From assembly GCA_963702445.1 (NCBI GenBank), contig CAVPCZ010000019.1:1-64000 (forward strand): 64,000 bases of DNA, given 5' to 3'. Of this stretch, positions 48,116 through 58,167 are shown piece by piece. Source of the stretch: CAVPCZ01 sp963702445. Its GTDB lineage: Bacteria > Bacteroidota > Ignavibacteria > UBA10030 > UBA6906. Position numbers and translations under genes: made by a program. The notes beneath the pieces were generated by a model. That model saw only the letters and a program-made list of their open reading frames with translations, was not told the origin of the DNA and did no database searches. Numbering within the stretch: position 1 is the stretch's first letter; every line of letters starts with the position of its first letter.

Positions 48116-49724
48116 TTGTTGTCGGGGTTCAGTTCAATCGAGCGAGTATAATTCCGAATCGCACGCTCATACTGGTGGTCGGCCATGAGGGCTTCGGCGT
48201 AGCTGTCGTAGACGTTGAAGGAGTGCGGATACGCCTCGATATTCAGCAGGAAGAGGGCCTGCGCTTCCCGCACCTGACCCCGGTTCAGGCGCGCATACCC
48301 GAGCCCGTTCATTGCCGACTCGGAGAACAGCAGGGCTGTGCTGTCCGCGCTCCGTCGTTGGTGATAGTACTCTACTGCCGCGGTGACCCCGCAGCGGTCC
48401 AGTATTTCCTCGAATCCGGGATCCATTCGATGGGCAACGATCCAATAGGCTCTGAGGTTGAACCTCGGGTGTGAACAGAGGTATATCGGATTGTTGTTCT
48501 CATTGGGTCTGCAATAGGGATGCGTGAAGGTGGCTTTCTTCTCTACATGGTCGAAGACCGACCGCAACTCGGCGTAAGAAGATCCGATCGCGACGTAGTG
48601 TCCCCGAAAATCGTTCCGTTGGAGTGCGTCGAAATAGTACCATCCGTCGGTAGAGATCGGCTCAGGGAGCCCAAGAGCCGCCCCGTGCACGTGCAGTGCC
48701 GCCGCCTCACCCCAGTCACCCGCGGCGATTCCCACAGGCTCCGCCAAGCTGTCCTGCGCTTCATGGTAGACTCTGGCGACCATCCGAACCTGCTCCTCCC
48801 ACCCGAACCGGTCAGCAATGTGTTGAGGAAGATCGCGGATCTGACTGTCTTCCGTCTTGATGCCTGCAGTGACCCCAACCGGCCGGAGGTAGTCGATGAG
48901 AAGGTCGACAGGGAGGAGAGGGACAAAGTATGGCAGCGTCGGCAGGGTGAGGAGCACGTAGAGCGAGGGGATTGCTATCCCCACCGCGATCCGTCGACGG
49001 CCGCGCTCCACTTTCCGTTCAAGCAATTGCTCGACGCCCGTGGACCCGGCTGCGATGAGGACACCGTAAATCGGGATCATGAAATAGAACTGCCCGCCCA
49101 CAAAGAAGACGGCCAGACACAGGACGAGATAGCAGTAACCGAAGAACCGGTACAGTACCCACTGTTTTCGGAAGAGGAGGAGAATCAGGCCGGTGAGCCA
49201 CACCGGCACAGAGGAAAGGTTATTTGGGAGGAGTTGATGCCACAGAAATCCGATGAAGGGGGAAGCATGCGTGGTCCGACCTGCATATGTGGCCGCATAG
49301 GAGAGAAAATCCAGCCATGGGACCCTTGCCAGAGAATATAGGGGATCGCACAGAGAAACGCGATCAGCGCACCCAGCCAGATCCACGGCCGTCGGAACCA
49401 TTGTCTCTCCGGAATCAAGCACAGAGAGACAAAGATCGCCAGACCGAGAAGATGAGAACCGTTCCAGTCAGGATAAGGGCGTACCGTTTCCCCCCAACTC
49501 CTTCACTATCAGGCATCCAAATACAATCACCAACGAGCCGCACACGGATGCTGCGAGATGTACGACTTTCAGGGAATGCCCAAAGAGCACAAGAAAGAGC
49601 TTCAGATAGAGCGGTGGTAACCGTAGTCAGGGAGGAGGAGGTGAAAAAAGACATTGGCCAGTGCAAGTGAGAGAATGATCAGAACTTCAGGACTCAGGCG
49701 AAGGAAGCGGAGTGATGGGTGCAT
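48103..49724 (-). pseudogene. Decayed GT39-like membrane glycosyltransferase with TPR tail
   Basis: From ATG 49724 the pieces are: RLSPEVLIILSLALANVFFH; then, in another frame, VVHLAASVCGSLVIVFGCLI and KELGGKRYALILTGTVLI; then RPWIWLGALIAFLCAIPYIL; then, from about 49310, an intact stretch with FIGFLWHQLLPNNLSSVPVW, more TM helices and a soluble C-terminal domain ending in a TPR unit. Compared with dolichyl-phosphate-mannose-type glycosyltransferases, about 100 residues are missing in the middle. The gene cannot make a working enzyme. It overlaps the heparinase relic by a few bases, marking a rearrangement joint. Confidence 0.65.
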
Positions 49725-49974
49725 GGCCAGAATCGAACAGGGAACACTGACTCACTGAAGTATACGGAATCTTTCCCAAAAGGGTTCAACAGTTCTGAAT
49801 TCGCGGACCGTACGAGGGTGGGAACGACTGGACCTGTTGGTTCATCAGGCATTCCCTCGCTACTCGTCCACAATTGAACGCCTGTTTAGTCAGGCCTCGG
49901 CATGACCGATGTCAAGCGAGGGACACATCTGCGTCGGATCACGAAAAGCGGAGAAAACATCCGACACGCCTCAC

Positions 49975-51147
49975 CTAGTATCTCGCAGTGGCCCTCGCAG
50001 TTGATACAAATTCCTCGACGTTTTCAATCGGTGTGTTGTACTCAAGGAAATCGGCACTCTGCATGATGAAGGGACCGTTCCTCTTTCCCGCTTCCATGGT
50101 CTCAAGAGTCGACTGCCGGACCCGTTCTACGGTCCCCTTCTGCAGCACGTTGACCTGGTCCACGCCTCCAATGATGACGTAGTCTCCCCGGACGATATCG
50201 ACCGCTCTCCTGAGATCGGCATCACCAAGAGGAAAAGGAGAAAATGGTTCAACAACCCGGGCACCGAGCTTCTTGTAGGAAGCCACCAGCGACATGATCT
50301 GTCCGCAGTTGTGGTACACGGCAGGGCACCCTTGCTCCTGAATGAAATCGATGTACCGCTTTTCGTATGCGAGAATATACTTTTCGTACGTTCTGGCTCC
50401 CAGAAACCCACCCGGTACGTTGCCCCCGACAAGCATGACATCGGCACCGGCATTGATGAAGGCCTGTGTATAATCAAGGGTTCGATTTGTCGCGAAGCGC
50501 ATGAGCTTGTCAAAGAATTCCGGTTCAGAGAGAAAGAGCATGTAGAGCTGGGTGTGGTCCATGAGCATGGAAGCATTGTTGAAGGGGCCGCCTGCGACCC
50601 AGGTTCCCAGAATCCCATCGGTTCCCAGGTGGTCCCTTATACGGCAGATCTTCTTCTTTACCATCTCGCCATACTCAGCCGACATTTTCGGTTCATACGC
50701 CACGGCAATATCCAGGTCTCTCTCAGAAGCAATCGGTTTTTTCGTGCAGCAGTACACGTAGGTCCCCTTGTTGAGAGCGGTTCGGACGAACACCTGCGAC
50801 AGCTCCCCTTCTGGAGTTGTGATAACGGACGACCGGGCGAGATTGTTGCCTTCCTCTGTCAGCACAGTTGTCACCTTCCACGTGTCGGTCTCATGTCCGT
50901 CGTCAACACCACCAAGACAGATGCCCAACGGATGATAGAGGTCAAAGATCATCCGCGCAAAGACGTCACATCCCAGGCTTCTCTGGTAGTCGATGACTTT
51001 GCAGGTCAGCTGCTCATAATCCAGCGGATCAATGTCGGGATGGAGCTGATGGATGAAATGTCCGTGGTCCTGGATGAACAACGTCACCGGGACCCTGTCG
51101 GTGACTTCACCGTTGATCGTTCGCAACAGCCGTTCTCGTGAGTTCAT
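49975..51147 (-). CDS. URO-D-family (corrinoid methyltransferase-like) protein
   Basis: About 390 residues from ATG 51147, 17 bases after the MFS stop; a short upstream extension would overlap that gene. The TIM-barrel starts NSRERLLRTINGEVTDRVPV, typical of MtaA/MtbA-like URO-D proteins. It contains YTQAFINAGADVMLVGGNVPGG, GCPAVYHNCGQIMSLVASYK (His and Cys for metal) and RGDYVIIGGVDQVNVLQKGT. HxC suggests zinc-dependent methyl transfer rather than heme synthesis. It is last in an operon with a sugar-porter MFS gene and a secreted glycosidase-like lipoprotein. The 49725-49974 gap holds no gene that I can see. Confidence 0.88.
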   Translation of the reverse strand: MNSRERLLRTINGEVTDRVPVTLFIQDHGHFIHQLHPDIDPLDYEQLTCKVIDYQRSLGCDVFARMIFDLYHPLGICLGGVDDGHETDTWKVTTVLTEEGNNLARSSVITTPEGELSQVFVRTALNKGTYVYCCTKKPIASERDLDIAVAYEPKMSAEYGEMVKKKICRIRDHLGTDGILGTWVAGGPFNNASMLMDHTQLYMLFLSEPEFFDKLMRFATNRTLDYTQAFINAGADVMLVGGNVPGGFLGARTYEKYILAYEKRYIDFIQEQGCPAVYHNCGQIMSLVASYKKLGARVVEPFSPFPLGDADLRRAVDIVRGDYVIIGGVDQVNVLQKGTVERVRQSTLETMEAGKRNGPFIMQSADFLEYNTPIENVEEFVSTARATARY

Positions 51148-51163
51148 AGCCCCGCCATTGCCC

Positions 51164-52513
51164 CTAATGTTGCCGCCCTGCAGATGGTGCTTCATTCCAA
51201 TGCATTTCAATCTCTTCGAGGCTCCTTCCCTTCGTTTCGGGCAAATAGTGCCTCACAACGATGAACTGTATCAACGTCATGACCGCAAAGAACAGGAAGG
51301 CAAATCCTCCGCCGACCAATTCCAGAAATCGGGGAAAGAGCAATGCCACAAGGAAATACACACTCCACTGGACGGATGACGCCAGGGCGACGGCTCTTCC
51401 TCTGATCCGGTTCGGAAAGATCTCTGCTACAAGAGTCCAGAACACCGGGCCTATACAGGCGGCAAAGAACGCCACAAAGGCCAGGACAAAGACCATGGTC
51501 AGGACCCCTTCGCGATGCAAGAAGTAGGTCGCTGCAAGGCAAAGCAGTGCGGCGGACATACCCAATGATCCGACCAGATACAGTGTCTTTCGTCCTACCC
51601 TGTCAATGACGATGATCGCGACGAATGTGAAAACAAAATTGACGAGTCCGATAAACGACGTGTTCAGAAGGGCATTCTCTATCTCGAAACCAACCCCCTG
51701 GAAGATCTTCGGCGCATAGTTGACGACCGCATTCATGCCGTCCAATTGCACGAGACCGGCAAGGAGAAGTCCAACGAACGCTGCTTTCCGTGTTGACGGA
51801 GAGAGGAACTCTCCGAACTTCGTGGTGCTCTTCGGAGATCCCAGGGTCTTCGCTATCTCCTCAATCTCGAGATCAGCATCGGCAGAACCGGCTATCCGAG
51901 CAATGATTGCTCTGCTCTTTTCCTTGTTGCCTTTCAGGTATAACCACCGGGGGCTTTCAGGGATAGCGAAGAGCCCCAGGAAGAAGAGCACCGAGGGGAC
52001 GGTGCCTGTGGCAAACATCCACCGCCAGTCATCCTCCACACCATACAGACCGTAGTTGATCAGATAGGAAATTAGAATTCCGATGACGATCGTGAGCTGG
52101 TATATTGAGACGAGCGTGCCTCTGATCTTCTTGGGGGCGACTTCCGCCACATACATCGGTGAGAGCACGGATGCCGCTCCGACGGAGAGTCCGCCCAGGA
52201 TCCTGCTCAGGACAAAAGCGGCAAAGGTCTGAGAGAGGGCGCTTCCTATACACGAGAGAGCGAAGAGCAGGGCTACATATATCAGGACCTTCCTTCTGCC
52301 AAATCTGTCCGTCAGCCCCCCGGACCCCAACGCGCCGATCATCGCGCCGAGAACGAGCGAGCCGGTCCCCCAGCCAAGTGCGAGTTCATCCAGATTGAAG
52401 TACGACTGCAGCGAGGTATTTGCGCCGGAAATGATGGCGATGTCGAAGCCGAACATCAGGCCACCTAACATCGCTATGCTGCAGATGAAGATCAGGTACG
52501 TTTTCTGTTTCAT
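51164..52513 (-). CDS. Sugar porter family MFS transporter
   Basis: About 449 residues from ATG 52513; codons upstream in frame are not family-like. Twelve TM helices. Sugar-porter marks: GGLMFGFDIAIISGA in TM1, DRFGRRKVLI after TM2, RILGGLSVGAASVLSPMYVAEVAP, PESPRWLYLKG, VVNYAPKIFQGVG in TM7, DRVGRKTLYLVGS, and PETKGRSLEEIE at the end. It moves a sugar (pentose, hexose or polyol) across the inner membrane with protons. It lies between the glycosidase-like lipoprotein and the URO-D gene. Confidence 0.94.
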   Translation of the reverse strand: MKQKTYLIFICSIAMLGGLMFGFDIAIISGANTSLQSYFNLDELALGWGTGSLVLGAMIGALGSGGLTDRFGRRKVLIYVALLFALSCIGSALSQTFAAFVLSRILGGLSVGAASVLSPMYVAEVAPKKIRGTLVSIYQLTIVIGILISYLINYGLYGVEDDWRWMFATGTVPSVLFFLGLFAIPESPRWLYLKGNKEKSRAIIARIAGSADADLEIEEIAKTLGSPKSTTKFGEFLSPSTRKAAFVGLLLAGLVQLDGMNAVVNYAPKIFQGVGFEIENALLNTSFIGLVNFVFTFVAIIVIDRVGRKTLYLVGSLGMSAALLCLAATYFLHREGVLTMVFVLAFVAFFAACIGPVFWTLVAEIFPNRIRGRAVALASSVQWSVYFLVALLFPRFLELVGGGFAFLFFAVMTLIQFIVVRHYLPETKGRSLEEIEMHWNEAPSAGRQH

Positions 52514-52616
52514 TGTGCCCCGGGCTTGTGAAGCGGGATTGCCGCCTTCTGCAGTATCAACCGGCACTCCTCGACGTCGCCGGAGCAATCATGCGTCGGC
52601 TGCACGAAGGTCCTCA

Positions 52617-54926
52617 TCAGTTACCCTTCTCTATCTTGACGAGGGCGCATCCTCGCCTTGTGCCGACCATCATCCGGACCACATCGCCGGATTCTGTCAT
52701 GTCGACAGGAAACATCTTGTCGCTCCCGGGGTACACGGCAGAGGCCTTCAGTCCGCCTTTCATGCCTTGCACATTCCGGAGAACCACCGTGACCACGCCA
52801 TTGGGGGGGCCGAAGGTTACTGGAACGACCCACCCTCCAGGCACCTCGAAGAGATTCACCTTTGCCCCCGCGCCGTCAGCCTCGATGCAATGGGGCTCAA
52901 GGACCCACTTCTTCCCTTTCATCAGGCTGAGCAGCGGACCGTAATCCAGATACTGCCTGTCAACCCATGCGCCAGGCCGGAGTGAATGGTCGTTGCCCGG
53001 GAAGGGAGCCATCGGAAACACACCGAGGTGGAGGTAGCGCTGAAAGAAGGCATCCGGATCCGGCTGGAGGTTCTTCTCTTCGGAGGTCCAGCCGAGCACA
53101 GGCCGCCGAACCCCCATGAGGGCCGTGAGATTCAGAGGGGCGCCTGCGTAGGTGAACTCATCGAAGAACCCATCGGTCTGCCGGAGCAGGTCAATCCGCT
53201 TGTCGTGGTTGTTGACAAAAATCGCTTTCCCCGATTCATGCATCATTGGCCCCAGTCTGTCCAGAAGACGCTTCCATGATATGATCAACGACCGGGTCGG
53301 TCGATTGCCGAACAAGCTCAGGCTGTCGTCACGCTCCTCATTGTACATCCGGAGCCAGTCCATCCTGTCGATGCAGATCCCCGCCGCATCCGGGATCATC
53401 CTGAGGTGCTCCTCCGCCTGCTTGAGCAGGAACGCCTGGTAGACCGGCTCCCCCGGATCCATGATGATACCGTTTCCCCAGGTGTAGTAAGGACCGCCGG
53501 ACCTCGACCGGGGATAGGACGCGAGCATGTTCCTGGTGACTCCCGCCGGCACGTGCAGGATCGCATCTGCGAGTCTGTGGTAGAGGAAATCATCAGCGCT
53601 CTTCCACAAATCTTCATCTCTGGCTGCCTTGCGCTCCGGCGCCGGATCGGTCACCTCGGCGCCGAACTCGGTCACATTGAAGTAGCTCAGGACATGAAAC
53701 CCCTGCCGTTTCATGCTCGCAGCGTACGTGCGCATCGCCCTGACCGAGGTCAATCCACCGCCATACCTGCTCCAGCGGGTGGTGTCCGTCGCCACAGGGG
53801 GGATGAACATTCCCATGTAGGGGAAGTCGAAGCTCGCCTTCCAGTTGACCCCGAATGCCATCTTCCGCATCCTCTGGACGTCGAATGGCTTTTCGAGGGA
53901 TGAATAGGCGCCGGTCCCGGCGATCTCGTGCGCCTGCGGGAGGTTTGGATCGAAGTAGCCGGGGTAGTTCATCGTCATCCACCGCAGACCGCCCCGCCAG
54001 CCTGATTCATGGGCCACGAGGTCCATGCGGAAGCGGATCGGCGCGGCCGAGGAGATACGATGATGTTCCCTGCTGAAGACCATCTCACCCGATGAGCGGA
54101 CCCTGAGGTACACATCGAGCAGTGTATCGGCCGGTGAAAGGACCAGACTCAGCCCCCGGTCCCTTTCCTCTTCAGAAATGGTGACCAGTGGTATCCCAAG
54201 CAGGTTTCCCTGGAACGGAATGAAGCCTATCCGTGGGGTCTCGTAGCTGTAGGGAGGGGCACCATACCAGATGGTGTCGTTCACGAACGGGATAGGAACG
54301 AGCGGGTCGCTCCAGTTGCCCGTGACATCCGATCGAAGTATGCCCAGGGAAGCCTGTTGCTCCAGGGATCGGCTGCGTATTTCCCCAAGCCTCGGGTCTC
54401 CCCATGCAGTCCAGAACCTCGCCGAAACGCTGTCGGGATAGACCAGGTGTGTTTCTATCGGAGTGCTCCAGGGCCCATCGAGTCCGGTCACTTCTACGTC
54501 CCAGCGTACGCTGCCGTTCCCCCGGCTGAACCGGTCAGTCACAAGGGCCGCATTGCCCGTGGCTCTTGAGATCCACTTCCTCTGAAAGCTGAACTGGGAA
54601 TCGCTTCGAGCGACCGCCACACTTCCCTCCGGCTCACAGTCACGAAGCCGCGTGAGCGCCCTGACCCGTCTCATCAGGTCTGGGCCGGTGAAGCCAATCT
54701 GCCGTATCGCACCGACGCTATCGAACGTCAGCACCATCGCAGGAATCCGAAGGTCGTATGTTTCAGACTCCCCCTGGCGGCATCCGGTCATCGGAAGGGC
54801 TAAAAGGATACCGCTGACAATGCTGAAGACGATCCCTTGTCGCACCAGAAGGAGAACATCGCGGCCTATCTCCAGAGTCTCTTTTCGCTGCAGCGATAAT
54901 CGCACGGAAGTCCGAATTGTGTTCAT
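52617..54926 (-). CDS. Secreted glycosidase-like lipoprotein (large, family uncertain)
   Basis: A 769-residue protein with a hydrophobic N-terminus ending LPMTGC (~49), a lipobox after an unusually long n-region, so the true start may be a later codon. The N-terminal ~300 residues look like beta-sandwich (RWDVEVTGLDGPWSTPIETH). The C-terminal ~400 look like a TIM barrel with FHVLSYFNVTEFG, AGICIDRMDWLRMYNEERDD and KAIFVNNHDKRIDLLRQTDG, then a small beta domain. Acidic residues in ICIDRMDW are candidate catalytic positions. It resembles GH-type lipoproteins of Bacteroidota but I cannot name the family. A promoter with a conserved leader is at 55040-55129. Confidence 0.75.
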   Translation of the reverse strand: MNTIRTSVRLSLQRKETLEIGRDVLLLVRQGIVFSIVSGILLALPMTGCRQGESETYDLRIPAMVLTFDSVGAIRQIGFTGPDLMRRVRALTRLRDCEPEGSVAVARSDSQFSFQRKWISRATGNAALVTDRFSRGNGSVRWDVEVTGLDGPWSTPIETHLVYPDSVSARFWTAWGDPRLGEIRSRSLEQQASLGILRSDVTGNWSDPLVPIPFVNDTIWYGAPPYSYETPRIGFIPFQGNLLGIPLVTISEEERDRGLSLVLSPADTLLDVYLRVRSSGEMVFSREHHRISSAAPIRFRMDLVAHESGWRGGLRWMTMNYPGYFDPNLPQAHEIAGTGAYSSLEKPFDVQRMRKMAFGVNWKASFDFPYMGMFIPPVATDTTRWSRYGGGLTSVRAMRTYAASMKRQGFHVLSYFNVTEFGAEVTDPAPERKAARDEDLWKSADDFLYHRLADAILHVPAGVTRNMLASYPRSRSGGPYYTWGNGIIMDPGEPVYQAFLLKQAEEHLRMIPDAAGICIDRMDWLRMYNEERDDSLSLFGNRPTRSLIISWKRLLDRLGPMMHESGKAIFVNNHDKRIDLLRQTDGFFDEFTYAGAPLNLTALMGVRRPVLGWTSEEKNLQPDPDAFFQRYLHLGVFPMAPFPGNDHSLRPGAWVDRQYLDYGPLLSLMKGKKWVLEPHCIEADGAGAKVNLFEVPGGWVVPVTFGPPNGVVTVVLRNVQGMKGGLKASAVYPGSDKMFPVDMTESGDVVRMMVGTRRGCALVKIEKGN

Positions 54927-55039
54927 CGTGGAGTCCTTACCATGATCTCAGGGTACTGGATTTTCTCCTCGACAGGTGAGGATGGCCCGCTGCCGAAACT
55001 AAGGAGTTATCGGGGTGGCGCTACATTGATGGACTGGAA

Positions 55040-55129
55040 CAGGGTCCAGAGCGGCGCCGGATGGCTGAGGAAACCACCAGGCATCGATGTAGGTGCCGGA
55101 AATATACGCCAGGAAAGGTGAAATTGCAA
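55040..55129 (-). promoter_or_regulatory. Promoter plus conserved leader, copy B
   Basis: On the minus strand TTGCAA (55124-55129), 17 bases, TATATT (55101-55106) is followed by TCCGGCACCTACATCGATGCC, able to form a short 5' hairpin. It matches copy A near 37.1 kb in promoter, spacing and leader (42 of 48 bases in the core, with further patches). It drives the lipoprotein-MFS-URO-D genes with a leader of about 170 bases. Confidence 0.6.
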
Positions 55130-55242
55130 CGCGTCAACAAGAGCAGACTGTCTGACATGTGAGACGCGTGTGGCATGACCGGTATGTCAGACCTATCTGG
55201 AGGACCGCAGAGAATGGATAGGGGAAATGGGGGAAGTGCATG

Positions 55243-55959
55243 TCAGTGGATATTCAGCATCGCTGCCCTGTCAAGCGCACGAAGAATCTCTTTGGCCACG
55301 AAGCGGTTGCCTGCATCATTCAGGTGCACCCGATCGGTGGTCAGGATTCCCTTCTCTCTGTTCTCCGGGTTATTCTTCGAGATGTGTTGGACGAATGCCT
55401 GCCGCAGGTCACACAATTCAGATCCTGACTCTCTGGCCAACCGCCGTGAGATGTCACTGTACTCATCCAGCATGGCATCTTCGGGATTGGTGCCGCTGGC
55501 CTTTTCGCCGATGACGCTCGGTGTGCAGAGAACAACCCGCGCGCCTGCCATCTGGATCCTCGCAATGATCTGCCTGAGTCCGGTCTCAAATTCCTCTTTC
55601 GTAGAACCCTTCGCTCCCGGCATGCCGATGGTCCAGTGCCAGACGTCATTGATCCCGATATAGACCACCACTGTTGTCGGTTTCAACGCGATCACATCTT
55701 TGTCGATCCTGGCCAATAGTTGCTCAACCTTGTTTCCGCTCACCCCTGCGCCAATGATTTTGGCCCCACTCCCCCGGCGCTGGAGTGAGTCTCTGATCAG
55801 CGTTACGTAGCCTCCCGGCCCTGCGCCCATTTCGGTAATTGAATCTCCAAAGAATATTACACGTGCCTCTCCCGGAATGACATCTCTGGCAGCGGCACAC
55901 CCGGCAAACAGCAGAGCGACGGTACTGAAGAGGCGGACAAACGAGTGTGGCAAGCGCAT
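55243..55959 (-). CDS. SGNH/GDSL-family hydrolase lipoprotein
   Basis: 238 residues from ATG 55959 with GAGGGA four bases upstream; earlier ATGs lack a ribosome site. The signal ends LLFAGC (lipobox). Four SGNH blocks: block I FFGDSITEMGAGPGGY (nucleophile Ser), block II GAGVSGNKVEQLL, block III YIGINDVWH (oxyanion Asn), block V DRVHLNDAGN (Asp/His). The family removes acyl groups from sugars or lipids; as a periplasmic lipoprotein it probably deacetylates glycans. A -10-like TATATT lies at 55993-55998 upstream. Confidence 0.93.
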   Translation of the reverse strand: MRLPHSFVRLFSTVALLFAGCAAARDVIPGEARVIFFGDSITEMGAGPGGYVTLIRDSLQRRGSGAKIIGAGVSGNKVEQLLARIDKDVIALKPTTVVVYIGINDVWHWTIGMPGAKGSTKEEFETGLRQIIARIQMAGARVVLCTPSVIGEKASGTNPEDAMLDEYSDISRRLARESGSELCDLRQAFVQHISKNNPENREKGILTTDRVHLNDAGNRFVAKEILRALDRAAMLNIH

Positions 55960-56055
55960 AGGTTCCCTCTCTGACATAAGTTCCAACGCCTCAATATACG
56001 GCGGAAAGATGACACATTCACATACAAGAGCTCCTGCTATTTCCTCGGTCAGTCC

Positions 56056-58125
56056 CTATCGCACGAGTAACAATTTGCGGGTCTCCACAAACTCCCCCGC
56101 CTGAATCCTGTACAGGTATACTCCGCTCGCGAGCTTGCTCCCGTCGAACTGACCTCATGATACCCCGCCTCCATGTCGCCATTGACGAGCGTCGCGACCT
56201 GCTGCCCGAGGGTGTTGAAGACCGTCAAGGTCACCTGCGAACGATTGGGCAGCCCGTAGCGGATCGTCGTCGAAGGGTTAAAGGGGTTGGGGTAGTTCTG
56301 CTCAAGCTTCGCCGACAGTGGCAAACCCAAACCGTCCTTCACGAATCCTGTTACCGACTTCTGCACGAATACTCCGGCACCAGGCGTGCCCGCGTAGACA
56401 TTGCCGTGCGCATCCATGACCAGCGAACGCACCTCCGGTGCCCACAGGCCTTGGCTCGCAGTGGTCCACGACGCTCCACCGTCAGAGGAATAGGCAATGC
56501 CTCCCCATCCTCCCGCGTACATACATGTTCGGCCCTTTCACGAGAAGTGAGCGTATGCTGACAAGTGGAGTCGCGACACGCGTCCATGATTCCGCGCTGT
56601 CGGCTGATCGGAACAGTCCCCCGTCTGTTCCAGCAAATATCACTCCCGTAGGATCGACGTAGAGAACGCGAACATACGGATTGGTCAAGCCACTGCTCTT
56701 AGGAACCCACGTCGCACCTTTGTCCCTTGAGCGGAACACCCCTCCCGGAGTTGCACCCGCATAGAGGATGCCGGCGCCCCCTACTGCGATGGCGGCGATA
56801 CCGTATTGTGTCACACTGTCCTGCCGCCATGTTTGCCCGTAGTTTGAAGACTGCCAAACCCTCCCGACGTCGTTCCCGGCAAGAATCACTCCTTTCGGGG
56901 CCGTCACGAGAACATAGAAGTATCCCCAGTTGATGGTACTCCACACAAGTCCACCGGCAGGCTGACGGAGAATTCCATATCCCCAGGAACATGCGAGCAC
57001 TCTCCCCGAATCGTCCACCGCAAGGTTTGTGAACTTGTAGTTGCCAGGTGCAGTCGGCACGGACGTCCATTCCACCCCGCCGTTCGTGGTGCGCACGAGA
57101 TCAGATCCCCACAGTGCTGCATAGACGGTGCTGTCATTTGCCGAAACCAGGGCAGAGACCATGGAGGCATGAATACCGGTGGTGCGGGCCAGCCACGTAC
57201 CACCTCCATCTGTCGACCAATAGACGCCAGAGCCCAACGTTCCGGCAAACATGGCACCCGATTTTCTTGCGGCGAGGCATTTTATCTGAATTGTCGGCGT
57301 GATCGAACCGGGTGACCACGAAGCACCACGATCAGTTGAACGATAGATCGTTCCCTCGGTACCTCCAGCAAGTATTCCGTCCAATGAATCAACGATCACC
57401 GATACAACGGGATGCGTGTCAACCCGCGTCCAATGATCTCCCGCATCGGTTGACTGGAACATCCCGTTCCAGGTAGCGGCGAATATGCCGGCCTGGGAAT
57501 GGCGCGCCAAAGCCTGGATTTCCATTGTACTTATGCCGGATGACTTCTGCTGCCACGACTTTCCGTGGTCAGATGAACGGAATACGCCCGCATCGAGTGT
57601 AGCGGCGAACATGAAGCCACTTTTCTCCGGAAGGAGACACTGCATGGAAACAGAAGTGAATCCAGAATCCAGGGATTCCCAGTGTGCCCCTCTGTCGCTC
57701 GTGCGATGGAGCCCCCCGCCGTTGTAGCATACCCATAGATGACCGTCGGATTCAGCGAGCATATCCGTAGGCCCGTTACCGTGCACACCCGGGATCTGTG
57801 CCCACGTTCCCCCTTTGTCCGTTGAGCTTTTCAGCGTCCCCGCATCGGTTGCGCAATAGATGACACCCGACGTGTCAATCGTCATTGCGGTCACTGAACT
57901 GGACGGGGTCGATAGTACTCTCAACTCCCAGGAAACCCCCTGGTTGGTGGAGATGTAGATGCCCGCGTCCGTTCCGGCGAACACCCCACCATCCGGATGG
58001 AAAACGATGTCAATGATGTTACCCCCGGTTGGACCGTTGGTTTGCTGCCAGGGACCCGGCTGCCCGAAGCATGGCAGAGAGTGTAGTATGGCAGCAATGA
58101 TGAGAATACATACGAAGCTCTTCAT
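56056..58125 (-). CDS. Type IX-secreted BNR-repeat protein (two frameshifts)
   Basis: It starts at ATG 58125 (AAGG upstream), with a signal peptide ending CFGQ. About a dozen blades follow with the core VFAGTxxGxYxSTDxGxSW, then KLEQNYPNPFNPSTTIRYGL and a type A sorting domain. Frameshift 1 is at about 56515-56525, where TGTATGTA looks like a 4-base duplication. Frameshift 2 is at about 56148-56156; one missing base after HEV restores FDGSKLASGVYLYRIQAGEF and the end KLLLVR to the TAG at 56056. Repaired, it is about 690 residues. It is 43 bases after the beta-helix gene and probably co-transcribed. Surface protein, ligand unknown. Confidence 0.8.
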
Positions 58126-58167
58126 GACTGGCACCTTCGTCTATTGTCTTTCCCTCATTGATGAAGG

